A DNA stretch of 64,000 bases, taken from positions 1,674,001-1,738,000 of the forward strand of contig JAGFBZ010002268.1 in NCBI GenBank assembly GCA_018398805.1, given 5' to 3'. The translations under genes were made by a program, and so were the position numbers. Within the stretch, counting starts at the first letter, position 1. Each line of letters begins with the position of its first letter. The notes beneath the pieces were generated by a model. That model ran no database searches and was not told the DNA's origin. It saw only the letters and a program-made list of their open reading frames with translations. Source of the DNA: Hirundichthys speculiger (taxonomy: Eukaryota; Chordata; Actinopteri; Beloniformes; Exocoetidae). Positions 13,681-25,914 of the stretch are shown here, one piece after another.

Positions 13681-16600
13681 ATTTACAAGAAAGAGCTCCA
13701 GGCTTTCTTTCCTGTGGTGTGTATCTGTCCAATTCATTCAAGAATTACATTTTCATTGGTGGCTTCCAACTAACCACACTCCAAACCAAGCAGGACAGGT
13801 TGAACTGCCAAAGGAAGGAATGCCAGCGAAATGGATACACTTATTAGATGTTGGTTTAGTAAAAAAAAAAATAAATAATAAGACACACAAGATCATAAAT
13901 AAAGAATAAAATTTCTGAACATACTAGCTGGCATAGAGAGAAGTAGTTTTTTTTTTTTTTTTTAACTTAATAAAACAAGAGTGCACAGCTGCTTTAGATT
14001 TGTCCTATTTCTGACCATGTCCAGTAAGGGCCCCTTCATGATGTCTGTAACAGAAGACAATCTAAATACCTTCTGGGTCCACACAAGCATGGTACATCCT
14101 TGAGTAAGAAAAAAAACAAAAAAAAACAAATAAACACAGGCTCACTCTAGGTAGCCCTGGCAAATCCACTGAGGAATTTCAAATACTCCTGAATTTATTT
14201 TCCATGAGGTTCATGGAGCAATCAAAGAGGTCAATTTTCCTTGGAAAGAGAAAGATATTAGATAAATATTTTCAGGGAAGCTGGTCATATTTGAAATGAA
14301 ATGGCTTCTCTCTTCACCCCTGCCCTGTTTTCAAAACACACCGTGTGCACACACAGGCATGCGCACGTGTCCAATCTGAGCACTCGCACCACATACACAA
14401 AGTTGTGCTGCAGACACATATACATGGGTAAACCTCTTCTCTTGAGGCAGTCCAGTTTTTTTTTTTTTTTTTTTTTGGAATGATCAGTGTAGCTCCCCTG
14501 CTGCCAAACCGACACACTTGTTTATTTTTCCCATGCCCACTTGAAATACCAGCATACCCCCCTGACCCAACTGAAACAGGCATGTGTGTGACTGGCAAGA
14601 AGGACAAAAAAGGTAGGAAAACATCAACAAGTCCACGTTTACATCAATACAAAAACAAACAAACCCAGGAGAAAGAGCTGTTAAGGAGTTCCAAGGGTTT
14701 TTTTTTTTTTTTTTGTGCCAGAAATGCTTCTCATGTGGTTTCAGGCAGCCTGCCAGCCAAATCTAATATGGATTTATATACAAAGAGAGTGCTTAGTTTA
14801 ACATAATGAATATTTAATCAAGCATGGACCCTGTAAAGCAATTTTGCAGAAATAATTGAAAGCAGACTTTCTCTAGGCTGAGGGAAAAAAAAAAAAATCA
14901 AAAGCTAAACTGTTGACCCAAAGGAGCCCAAAAATCTCACGCTGGATTAAATGTCGACACTGGTGGCATACACTCTGACAAATGAGGTTAGGAATCTGGG
15001 GTGAAATCAGCTGGTGTTAAATCTGCTGCTTCTGTCAGGGCGAAAGAACACACGGCTGCCTAGCAGTGCACAATACCCAGACACATGTTGGACAACTACA
15101 TCCCACATCCCTCAGCTGTCTTTGGACTGTTTTACACTGCAGCTGTTCGTATACACATGAATTCACATCAGGAAAGAAAATGTGAGCAGAAAATTCTGAT
15201 TAGCTGACGATAAAATTCGTTGAATGTAACCAGATTTTAATGAAGCAAACACAACATAAGGCTAATCTCTGCCACTCAGCCCAATGTTCATTAAGAATTT
15301 TCTTCTTTTTTCTTAATCAATCAGAACAATCACATTAAATAATTTACCCAAGTGTGCTTATGCGTTTCCCTCTTTTTTGTGATGATTAGCTCCCTTAATA
15401 GTATTGACAAAGAGACTGTGACGATAACATTGCACAGGCCCAGGTCACAGCAAAAATAAAATAAAAAGCTAAACTTCTATAAATAGGCTGGCGGGCATAA
15501 GCGGATTAGAGGGAAAGTGTTCACTTATGCAAAATAAAACAGGTTATCAGGTCTAGTTGGTGATTCCCTGGCACCCTTAATAAATCAGCTTAGGGTGCGG
15601 GCTAACGGCTTCATTCACCCCACAAATCTCTGCACTTCAATAACATGCGCCACCGAGCACAGATTAATTTAATAACTCTTTAATATTCTCTGAGAAAAAG
15701 AAAAAAAGAACAGGAGACCAATGAGTCAGAGGCATATGGGGAAGGCAGTGAAGAGGGCTATCTGTGAAATAGGATATTGCTGGAGCAACAGATTGAATAT
15801 TACATAATGATGTCATTTATATTCCGTTCAAAGTGTTGGATTCCCAGACTGGGAACTCCAACGTTGCTGGGGATTTGTCTGTGATGGAGTGTAGTAATGA
15901 AACAAAGAGTTGGTGGCTATAGTCATCAGGAATAAGGACAAAGGTGAGCAGACTGTGTTAAAGTACCGAATGTCACACGGCACATTTTGCTTTACCTAAC
16001 TTCCAAACCACTAATGTTATGTGACTGCTCTTTGATTTCTTTATCTTATGTAGACATCTACTTTAAGTTGTTGACTTAATTTACATTTATCGCATATTAC
16101 TCAAAACTTTACTAACATCCTTGCAAGATTAGCGTCCAAGGTAATTAACATTTTCTTGCCCAGCACTCAGAGCAAAAATCTAAGAGGTTCAGTAGAACAA
16201 TGGTGCCTGTTCCCTATTCTGTGGTGAGAATAATAGATACGCTGTAATCTGCAAAACGAGCCATATCAAGATGACACGTCTGCACTGGAAACAAGTGCTG
16301 AACACATCATATGCATACCAGTGCAAGGGGTGGAGGAAAAGCTTGGAGAGAACAAATAGAGCTTGCAGACAGTGTAATGAGAATTTGCAACCTTTGGCAG
16401 CAGCCCATAGCAAAGGTCCCCCATCTGTTTCCTATTGGAAGGAGAGTCAAGGTGGAGGGAGAAAGATACACAGGTAAATGAAAGAATAGATGGACCACAC
16501 TGACATCTTGTGGCAGTATCTGATAACACAAGGAGGGTTGGAAATGTAGACAGACTTTTATTCATGTTGAAGATACACAACATGAAGAGACTCCCTTGTA

Positions 16601-17670
16601 CTGTACATGTGCACGTTTGACTTCCAGTGTAAAGTATGAGACAAAATTAAAGCTTGACCTTAAAATGTCACCACACAAAAAACTAATAGAGCTTAAAAAG
16701 ACAGCAAGCTGATGGAAAAGCCACCTGATTTTAAAATAGATTAGATCACAAACCTCATACTTTTTTTTCTGTTGGCTTACAATGCCAACACAAAACTAAT
16801 TTATGCTGGTTTAATATTTAAATAATCTCAGAATGCAGGACAGTCTTGGCTTTGTCCTTGTGTTCACTTTCTCAGAAGAACATGCGAGCTGACTGACAGT
16901 GAGGAAAAAGATTTGTTTGCACATCAAGTGACAGTCGTTTGTGCAGGAAGATTAAACACTAAGGTCTGTGTTGAACCTGTAAAAGCCCTCCACAAAGAAT
17001 GGCCTTACAGTTGTTATTAATGTGTGTATTTAAACTGGGTACACACACTCATGCTTAGTGTGTATATTAAAGGGAGTGTGAGAGGCTTTTAGTAAGATCA
17101 ACAGTCAGAGCCAGTAAGCAGGCTCAGCAGCGGCTATCACCTGTGGAGGATGTTATAACTTTACATAACACACCAGCCCTACCTTAACTTTTACACTGTG
17201 AAAACAAGATTTTGGACTTCCACACGGTTCACGTCAGCTCTTATCTCTGTTGCAGTCACAAAATGTATTCCCAGTCAGAGATTGATGGAGAGTTTTTTTT
17301 TTTTAAGCGTTGTTTTTCTACTGTGATTTTAAACCACTCCTCACACCAATTAAATTTTGTCATTGATAAGTAGCTTAAATGTGCTTGTTCAAATTCACAC
17401 ATTTATGAAAATAAGTATTTGTTGTAGAGCTGCTTTAAATGTATTAGATCTGGAGCACGTCATCAGAGAAGCCACAGCAAAAAAAATTACAGGCCAATGT
17501 CTCTCTATGAAATGGCTGTAAAATTGGAAAACGTTCGTTCTCACAACCAAACACACATCTTCCAAAACATAACACACAGACAAAATGGTTTGTACTAAGC
17601 AGACGGTCAGCACTCCTTCCTTGGTGAGCTGTCAAAAACTTTCACTTTTAACATGAACACAATGTCCACA
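13681..17670. other. gene-free segment
   Basis: No exon was recognised; long poly-T runs at 13945, 14457 and 14698. The middle (15180-15900) is notably repeat-free. Confidence 0.55.
15180..15900. promoter_or_regulatory. candidate conserved non-coding element
   Basis: About 700 bp without repeats or coding frames, rich in TTAATCAATCA, ATTAAT, TTATGCAAA (octamer-like) and TAATAAATCA cores. Its texture differs from the repeat-laden surroundings. In vertebrates the region flanking KIF23 and RPLP1 leads toward TLE3, so a long-range enhancer is conceivable. This is inference. Confidence 0.33.
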
Positions 17671-17674
17671 TATA

Positions 17675-18040
17675 CAGTCATGGAAAAAATTATTAGACCA
17701 CCCTTGTTTTCTTCAGTTTCTTGTTCATTTTAATGCCTGGTACAACTAAAGGTACATTTGTTTGGACAAACATAACGATAACCACAAAGATTGCTCATAA
17801 GAGTTTTATTTAAGAACTGATATCTTACCATTTTCCATGGTTTTCTTGATTATAACCTAAATCACTTAAGTTTTTACATCAATAGCTATGGCGTTGTACT
17901 GCCAAAAACACTGCTTTCATGCATTCAGTGTTTTCTTTTCTGTCTGTTTTAGTCACATGATGACATTTAGTGGTACCAGGTATTAAAATGAACAACAAAG
18001 TGAAGAAAAAATGGTGGTCTAATAATTTTTTCCATGACTG
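17675..18040. mobile_element. Tc1/mariner-type MITE
   Basis: Near-perfect terminal inverted repeats CAGTCATGGAAAAAATTATT and AATAATTTTTTCCATGACTG, flanked by TA on both sides. 366 bp with no coding capacity. Confidence 0.9.
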
Positions 18041-18042
18041 TA

Positions 18043-20480
18043 TATCTTAACACAATACAGCGTACAACACCATTTCTCATTGGCTGGGAGAGTGATGACA
18101 TGAAGCATAGCAGGAAGCTGTCCTTCTCAAATGCACACTTCCCCTTTAGTCCAGTATATTCTGACCACTCTAGACTAACTGGACCTTAGGACATAGTTGG
18201 TAGAAGTCCTGAAATAAATTCCCACACCATAGACTTCGTAAGACATAGATACACATTTATTTTGCATAGAAATACAACAAAACTGTGTAAATCTCTCTTT
18301 TTTTTTTTAGCTTAAAATGACGTGTAAGGAAAGAGTGAATTGTTACAATACTTGTGCCCAAAAACACAAAAACAGCTGTCCACTTTAAAAACACTAACTC
18401 AGTAAATTAAGAACAAAACAAAAAAAACCTAGGTCAGTCAAGAGAAAGGAGTTGTAGCCCCCTGAGCCGTATCCACAAAAAGACAACATTTTAAATTTAA
18501 TAATTTACAACTTCACAAACTGCTCACTTGATGGGTTATATTCCCCCCTTATTATTTGCTGTTTAAGGCAAATAAATCATGATTAAGATTGTAATCCTTA
18601 TTTAGGTAACTGAAAGTACTTTAGAGTAAAAAAAAAAAAAACAACAAAAAAATGACAAAAATGACAAATTACATAGAACAGGAAGTGGTTCTAGAATTAA
18701 ACATTCAAATGTCTCCCTGCTGTTGTCATCTTGAACAAGAGAGAATGTGATGCAACAGTTGCACTAAAAACAAGAGGTCAAATCATTGGTATCTCAGTGG
18801 TATCTAAAGCATAACTCTTAAAATACTTTATTCTCAGTAAATGTGAAAAAAATGTCTTCCTTCTAAAATGAATATCTTTTAAAACCTTTTACAGGTAGTT
18901 CATATTTATCTTTCAACAAGTGTAATAAAACTATGTTACATTCAGTCAACAAAGCAAGGTCTGAAGCAGAAGGCATGGTCACTGAGCTGCAACCTGAAAA
19001 TTAACCAAGTAGCACATTAGACCGCCTTTGTTTACGCTGAACACACAGAAACGGCTGTACAAACACTCTTTGCTGACTCCAGGAGAGACACAGGAAGTGG
19101 GTGGAAAGAAAGGGGGACCGATGTTGAAGAAGACAATAATATCTTTGAGACAATGGCAGCAGGAAGTGTAATTAAGAAAGACAGAGGTTAAATCAACACA
19201 TTTAGGCTTGACACCGATTTTGATGCCTTTTGTTCCACATGTGCACACAATGGTATCTGATACCAGTACTTAAACACACTAGACTACCCTTCCAGAGGGT
19301 CATCCCTACATTAATTACTGCTCAAGGCAAAAAGGAAAATGAATGCAGCCTGCCCCAGATTATACGTTTATTTTTCAAAATATATCTCTAGTCAACTTAT
19401 TCAACTTTAGCCTGAAATAACTTGAAACAAATTTTAAATCTATACAATCTATCAATAATCTAAAAATCTAAACCGAAAAAATAATTCAGAGTGAGCCAGT
19501 CGATTAAAAAAAAAAAAAATCTCAGCATGAATTCAGATTCAAAATAGACCTGTATCAAAAACAGTGACATTTGAGCATGTTGAGTTACAAATTAGTGGCT
19601 TGATGAAATATATTCTATAAAGTCTACTTTAAGTTTGCATCCTGTGCTCATACTTGACACCAAATAATGGAAAAAAAAGCTTACTGTGCTTCCACAGTGA
19701 GGTACAATTTGAAAAAGAAATTTGTAATTTCATCTTCTGTTTAGGTGATTGCTACAAATACATGCCCTACCCTTTGCAAACTAATCACCCAAGTAATTTT
19801 TCTAGGAATTTTTCTTGCTTGTTCATGACTGTTCATGAAGAAACAAACATGGATGCAGCAACAATGAGCCTGTATGATTTATTTTTGAAGTTTGTGCTGC
19901 AGAAGCCGACAAATTCATAAACAAATTATTACAATTACGCGTGGAACTGGCCTACAATGCCTTTGTGAATGTCCAACAGTTCCTGACAATTACATCTGTC
20001 ACTGCCTTTCTGCAAGACACTCACATTGACTCATTTCAGGTGACCCATCTCTGTGACATCAAAGATAGATAAAATACAACCTGACAGTTCAGATTGAAGT
20101 CACCATAAAAAAAAAAAAACATCAGATATGCATTTAGGGCCAGATGTGAAAGTGACCCAGGTCTGATGTGGAGAAAAAAAATGGGAATGTATGTCACTTG
20201 AGTTAGGTCACTTTTGTCTAAAGGGTTAGCATAGCCAAGGTTACATTCTGCATAATACTGTTTCAGCACCCTCGTCTAAAGGTTTATTGCAAAAATCAGT
20301 CATAGGGTGCTCTATTTCGACCGACATGACTCTACCCTAAACTGAACAGTTTGAAGATTAAAAAAATACACACACAAAAACAAACATAAAGCTATCTTAA
20401 CTAAGCATAAATGTATGGAAATAAATAAATTTAATACAGTTGGCAAGCCTGATTATTTCCCTTTTAAATGTTGCCACATT
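18043..20480. other. gene-free segment
   Basis: No exon, RNA gene or repeat terminus was recognised, apart from A/T homopolymers. Confidence 0.5.
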
Positions 20481-20484
20481 TGTA

Positions 20485-21938
20485 GGAGAGAGTGAGGAAA
20501 TGTGAGACATTTTTTTTACCCCGCCCCAAAACCATTCCTATTAATTTAGGATGTTTCCTAAGAACAGAAATGATCAGAAGGTTTGCAGGACTAAAGACAG
20601 TGAAAATCATTTTTTTAAAAAGTGGTCAAGTGTCTCAGTTTACCCCAGCTACGGGGTAAACTGAGACAAAGCCCAGATTTTAAGGGGGTCAAGTGACCTT
20701 GCTAGGGGTAAAATGATCCACTTTCTTTTTCCACTCTGAAGGTAACTCTGAACAAACACAAATACAACAAAATGTCATTCAAAATGTTTTCTTCACCATT
20801 CAAATGAGAAAGAGAACATTTTCACAGTAGGGGAAACTCAGATCAGGACACCTCTCACTCCGTAGTGAGGCCTTATACATTCCAGCCCTGAAGGTTGCAA
20901 AGAAAGATGAATAGTTGCTCTCTTTGCGGGGTTCCTCCGGGCCTCGTAGGTTGCTGCAGCTTCCTCACAACATCGCTTTTAGGAACATGTGTCACATCGT
21001 AGCACCTTTAGTGCTACTACTGCACTAAAGGTTCAGTAGTAGCAGCAGCCTACAGATGCTGCTTATTATATTATTACAAGCTACACATGTCAGCCTTGTG
21101 TGTGTATCGCGTATCTTACCTGCTGAGGCCTTTGTACTGTACAGACACCTGTTTCATCCACATCAAAAATCATGTGTGGGGGGGAATTTATGTCTGCTAA
21201 AGATAAGAAGAAAGGGAATCCAAACTACTTAATCTTAGAGACAATGCCCAAATAAAACATATCCAGTGGAATAATTAATTCGGTCACCTGTCCATGAGTA
21301 TCAAAGAACTCCCCAACAGTCGTTCTATTGAAGGCAGTGGCCCTTCAGTGACCTCTCAAGGACCCCTTTCGCTCCATGACCTCAGTGGCTGCACTTTCCA
21401 TCTCTTCAAGGGAGGTTTTGCCCCAGGTTGTCTTCCTGTTGTATTTCCTTGGCAGGATGGATTTTTAAAACTGTTTATGACATGAAAAACAAAACAGCTG
21501 TCTTACTTTGGTTCTGGGGGAAAAGTGAGACAGTGTCTTACTTTGCCCCATGGCATTTGTCTCACTTTAACCCACCACCACTTTTTTATAAAAAACAATC
21601 CGCAATTCAGGCTATTCTTTAGCTAGCAGCATCACATCATTTTAAAAGTCGATAGCTCAACAATATACGGGATATGAGTTTGTCCGCTTGAATCAACTAC
21701 CTTTAGCACCAGAGTTGATCATGTTGAAAACCCCAAAAATTACTTTTACTTCCCAAAAATATATTTTTGTACAAAACACATGCTTACCACAGCACAGCTG
21801 AGTCAGGCTCTTCATGGCCACGGTGAAACGGAATGGCTGTGAAAAATAAATTGCTTAAATGACCACAGGTGTGTTCTGTTGCTTAGATACAGGGGATGTC
21901 TCACTTGACCCAATGTCTCACAATACCCCACTCTCCCC
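20485..21938. mobile_element. pogo/Tigger-type transposon, degenerate
   Basis: Inverted ends GGAGAGAGTGAGG-AAATGTGAGACA and the complement of TGTCTCACAATACCCCACTC, with TA on both sides. The interior repeats TGTCTCA-TTTACCCC-type motifs in both orientations and carries a minus-strand transposase remnant. Confidence 0.75.
21100..21480 (-). pseudogene. pogo-type (DDE_1) transposase remnant
   Basis: The minus strand reads HMIFDVDETGVCTVQRPQQV at 21120-21179, the second catalytic Asp block of DDE_1 transposases (usual form YNVDETG-x-TTVQ-P). Broken upstream sequence includes GEFFDTHGQVTEL near 21280-21310. Stops and frame shifts are present, so it is inactive. Confidence 0.7.
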
Positions 21939-22109
21939 TATAAAAAAATACGTTTCCAAAGTTACTGCCTTACTGCCAGCAGGACTTTGATGTTTTAACT
22001 GGTGAATGTACATTACCTTTGTTTTACTGTTCAAGACAATATGACGTGCCCAAAAAGTGCTAGCCAGCCTCTTCCTCACTACGGGGACTACTGCAGATCT
22101 GGAGGTTTG

Positions 22110-23284
22110 TGAAACCACACTAGTTCCTAATGGCCGGCAAGATAAAAGCCCCTGCCTTGAAAAATACCAGAGTCGGAGTTCACTAACTGAAGTGGTATGT
22201 GTTAGGTCAGATTTTTTTGTACTTTTCAGCTCCAGAATTGGTGCATTTAGCAGTTCTCAATTTTGTTTAGTTACATACTGGTACTGCTATTAAAAAGTAA
22301 CTTTTTATAGGGTTTTTCGTTTTTAAATCTAACATAAAAAAAAAAAAAAAACGAAAAAAATGCCTGTTTTTTTTATTTTCAATTTTTGGATCAAAAATAC
22401 TTTAAAAAGGGCTACTGAACTGAATTTGCTTTATAATCGAGGACTGTTTCTGTTGTCATTACACATCTGTGCCACTAGATGGAGCCGCACTGAAGTAACC
22501 AGTAGAATACACGACTTAAATACATGGAGCAGATGTGATGTAACGTGGAGGAATGACACGTACGTTTGTTGCAGTCCAAAAATTTTTTTTTTTTAACAGA
22601 ATTGTTAATATCGCTACCTGATTGCTCCTAACCTGTAAAGTACACAGATTTTTACCGCCTCCATGTCTGTTTTTAGATTCTCCGCATGTTTAACCTGCCA
22701 TTCTCTTCCAGTTCCGCAGCAGCAACTAACAGACTTTTCATGTTAAAACACGTTAGCTTGCCCAGCCCTAAATTAATTTATATATTAGGGCTGTCAATTT
22801 TCTCAAAATAATTAATCAGATTAATCCATGACTGTCAATAGTTATCATGATTATCGCAATTAATCGCATATTTTTTTCTGTTCTAAATCTACCTTATACA
22901 GATCTTTTTTTGTATTACTCTTATTAATACAGTTGATAGAACCAGGAATAACCTAAGTCCCAGTCCTGAGGTCTCTGGCTTCCCTGTCACTCAGAAATAG
23001 CCTTTAAAAAACACTTACTTGTGTTCAGTTCCCCCCAAAGTCCATCTCTGAAATGTTTCCATATGACCAACCTGGACTCTGAGAACCTCATATGGTCTCC
23101 TGCTGGTGCCCAGATCAGGACTAAAAAACTGCATTTCAATTTTATGAAAATCTGGAACAGTTTAGACATACCCTCTGACATTGAAAACATTCTGTTAATT
23201 GACTGGAATTTTATCTGCAATTTTTAATTTATTTAAATTTTTTTCCTTCTTTATTTTATGCATGTAAGATTGCTATTTCCCAAA
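22110..23284. repeat. tandem duplication, unit 1 (degraded)
   Basis: Unit 1 of two head-to-tail copies, about 1.14-1.15 kb apart. It holds a truncated family A hAT ending at 22770, the left end of a family B hAT (from about 22786) and a LINE tail. Shared anchors include GTTCTCAATTTTGTTTAGTT at 22253 and in unit 2. From about 22300 onward it differs mostly by many small deletions. Confidence 0.8.
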
Positions 23285-24430
23285 ACTTGAAAGTTAAACA
23301 CACTAGTAATGAATAAAGCCCCTGCCTTAAGACAGTAAAAAGGGTATGTTTAGGTCAATTTTTTTGTACTTTTCGCTCCAGAATCATTTAGAGTTCTCAA
23401 TTTTGTTTAGTTACATACTGGTAATTAAAAAGTGACATTTTATAGGGTTTTTAAATGAAAAAAATGCCTGTTTTTTTTATATTTCAATTTTAGACTTGGA
23501 TCAAAAATACGAAATTAAAAAATGGGCTACAGAACTGAATTTGCTTTATAATCGAGGACTGGACTTTCTGTTGTCATTACACATCTGTGCCACTAGATGG
23601 AGCCGCACTGAAGTAACCAGTAAGAATAGCACGACAGTAAATACATGGAGCAGATGTGATGTAACGTGGAGGAATGACACGTACGTTTTGTTGCAGTCCA
23701 AAAATTTTTTTTTTTTAGACAGAATTGTTAATATCGCTACCTGAGTTGCTACCTAACCTGTAAAGTACACAGATTTTTACCGCTCTCCATGTCTGTTTTA
23801 GATTCTCCGCATGTTTACCTGCCAATTCTCTTCCAGTTCCGCAGCAGCAACTAACAGACTTTTCATGTTAACACGTTAGCTTGCCCAGCCCTAAGATATA
23901 TATATATATATTAGGGCTGTCAATTTCTCAAAATAATTAATCAGATTAATCGCATGACTGTCAATAGTTAATCATGATTAATCGCAAATTAATCGCATAT
24001 TTTTATCTGTTCTAAATCTACCTTATACAGATCTTTTTCAAGTTGTATTACTCTTATTAATACGAGTCCTGACTAGAACCAGGAAATATGACCATATTAG
24101 TCCAGTCCTGAGGTCTCTGGCTTCCTGTCACTCAGAGAATAGACTTTAAAACAGCTCTACTTGTGTTCAAGTCTCTTCATGGCCCCAAAGTCCATCTCTG
24201 ACATGTTAGAGCCATATGAACCAACCTGGACTCTGAGAACCTCAGGTAGTGGTCTCCTGCTGGTGCCCAGAGTCAGGACTAAACAAGGTGAAGCTGCATT
24301 TCAGTTTTATGCTCCTAAAATCTGGAACAGTCTTCCAGAAGATGTGAGACAGACCTGAACTCTGACAATGTTCAGATCCAGACTGAAAACAGTTCTGTTA
24401 GATGTGAAGATGATGACTGGAAGGATTTTA
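23285..24430. repeat. tandem duplication, unit 2
   Basis: The second copy, complete in its later part but lossy near its start (23285-23480), where unit 1 is fuller. Family A hAT ends at 23893 (TTGCCCAGCCCTA). Confidence 0.8.
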
Positions 24431-24600
24431 TCTGCACTCTTCATTTTTAATTTAATTAATAAATTTTTTTATTAATTAATTTTATTTATTATTGATTATT
24501 TTTATGCTTGTATGGAATGATTCTATTTGCCTTCTTGTGATTTTATGCATCTGTAAAGCACTTTGAATTGCCTTGTGTACTAATTGTGTTCTACAAATGA
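24060..24600 (+). pseudogene. LINE ORF2 C-terminal fragment and 3' tail
   Basis: The plus strand reads APKSISDMLEPYEPTWTLRT, SGSGLLLVPRVRTKQGEAAF and FYAPKIWNSLPEDVRQT (24180-24358), the end of a fish LINE ORF2. It is followed by an AT-rich tail and GTAAAGCACTTTGAATTGCC. Inserted in the family B hAT. Confidence 0.75.
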
Positions 24601-24764
24601 AGTTGCCTTGCCTAATATGAGAGTACACAAATGCTTGCTTTATGCAAAACAAATGCATGTTTATTTATTGCTGCAATGCCAAATCCATTATATATTATAT
24701 ATATATACTCAATATTTTCTCTTATGTTCTTCATACAAAATATTTTCGCGGTTCGCTTCAAACG

Positions 24765-24783
24765 AGGGGGGGGGGGGGGGGGG
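24765..24783. repeat. poly-G tract
   Basis: An uninterrupted G run. Homopolymers of this length are prone to sequencing length errors. Confidence 0.9.
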
Positions 24784-25177
24784 GCTCTCTGCATCAGCGC
24801 TCTCATTAGCCGTCAAGTGACCGGACTCCGGTGGTAACTAAATTCACATCGACAGCAAACACAAACAACATTTATCTTGTGGAGTTAGCCATCAGGCAAG
24901 GTTTTGAAGCTGAACTTACCTCCGTTAGCAGTAGTTGGGATAAGTTGGTATGTTTACGTCTGTCTGTCTGCGGCAAGGCCGTCGACGTCAGTGCATGACT
25001 TCCTGTTTTGACAGGACTACGGAGGACTACAGGACTACAACTACGGCGGGGCCCGAGGCTCATTAAACCTACTCTACGGCCAGGCTAAGTCTCGCGTTAA
25101 TCACGCGTTAAAATAATTAGTTGCGTTAAAATTATTTTGCGTTAATCACGCGTTAACGCGTTAACTTTGACAGCCCT

Positions 25178-25340
<163 letters not shown>

Positions 25341-25585
25341 AGTAATCCCCCAAGTTTCAAAAGTATTCATAGAAAAAAAAAATTGAAAAAAAAATCAAAC
25401 AAAGCGCGTGAGGCTGAAACGAAACCCATCACATTAAGAACGAGTCTCGGGAAGCAACAATAGCTGACAGGGAAGGCCCTATGAACGAATATCGAGCCCT
25501 GTGATTGGCTGCTATGATTGGCGGCATTACTGTGCCATCGGTTGTCTGTACGCTGATTGGCTGACACGCGTCCCCGCATCCGCAT
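25341..25585. mobile_element. truncated Tigger-type element (CAGTAATCCCCC end)
   Basis: Starts TA-CAGTAATCCCCCAAG, similar to the 36843 element end. Its right end is replaced by microsatellite. Confidence 0.4.
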
Positions 25586-25914
25586 ACATATATATAGATA
25601 TATAGATATATATATATATATATATATATATAGATATATATAGAGATAGAGAGATAGAGAGTATATATATCTAGAGAGAGAGATATTAGATATAGATTCT
25701 ATATAGATATATATATATTATATATATCTATAGAGAGATATATAGATCTTATAATATATATATCTTATATATATATATCTATATTCATATATATATATCT
25801 ATATATATCTATATCTCTATATATCTATCTATATCTCTCTCTCTATCTCTCTCTCTCTCTCTATATATCTATATATATATATATCTATATATATATGTAT
25901 GTATGTATATATAT
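25586..25914. repeat. compound (AT)n/(AGAT)n/(CT)n microsatellite
   Basis: Mixed ATAT, TAGA, GAGA and CTCT units across about 330 bp. Confidence 0.9.
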
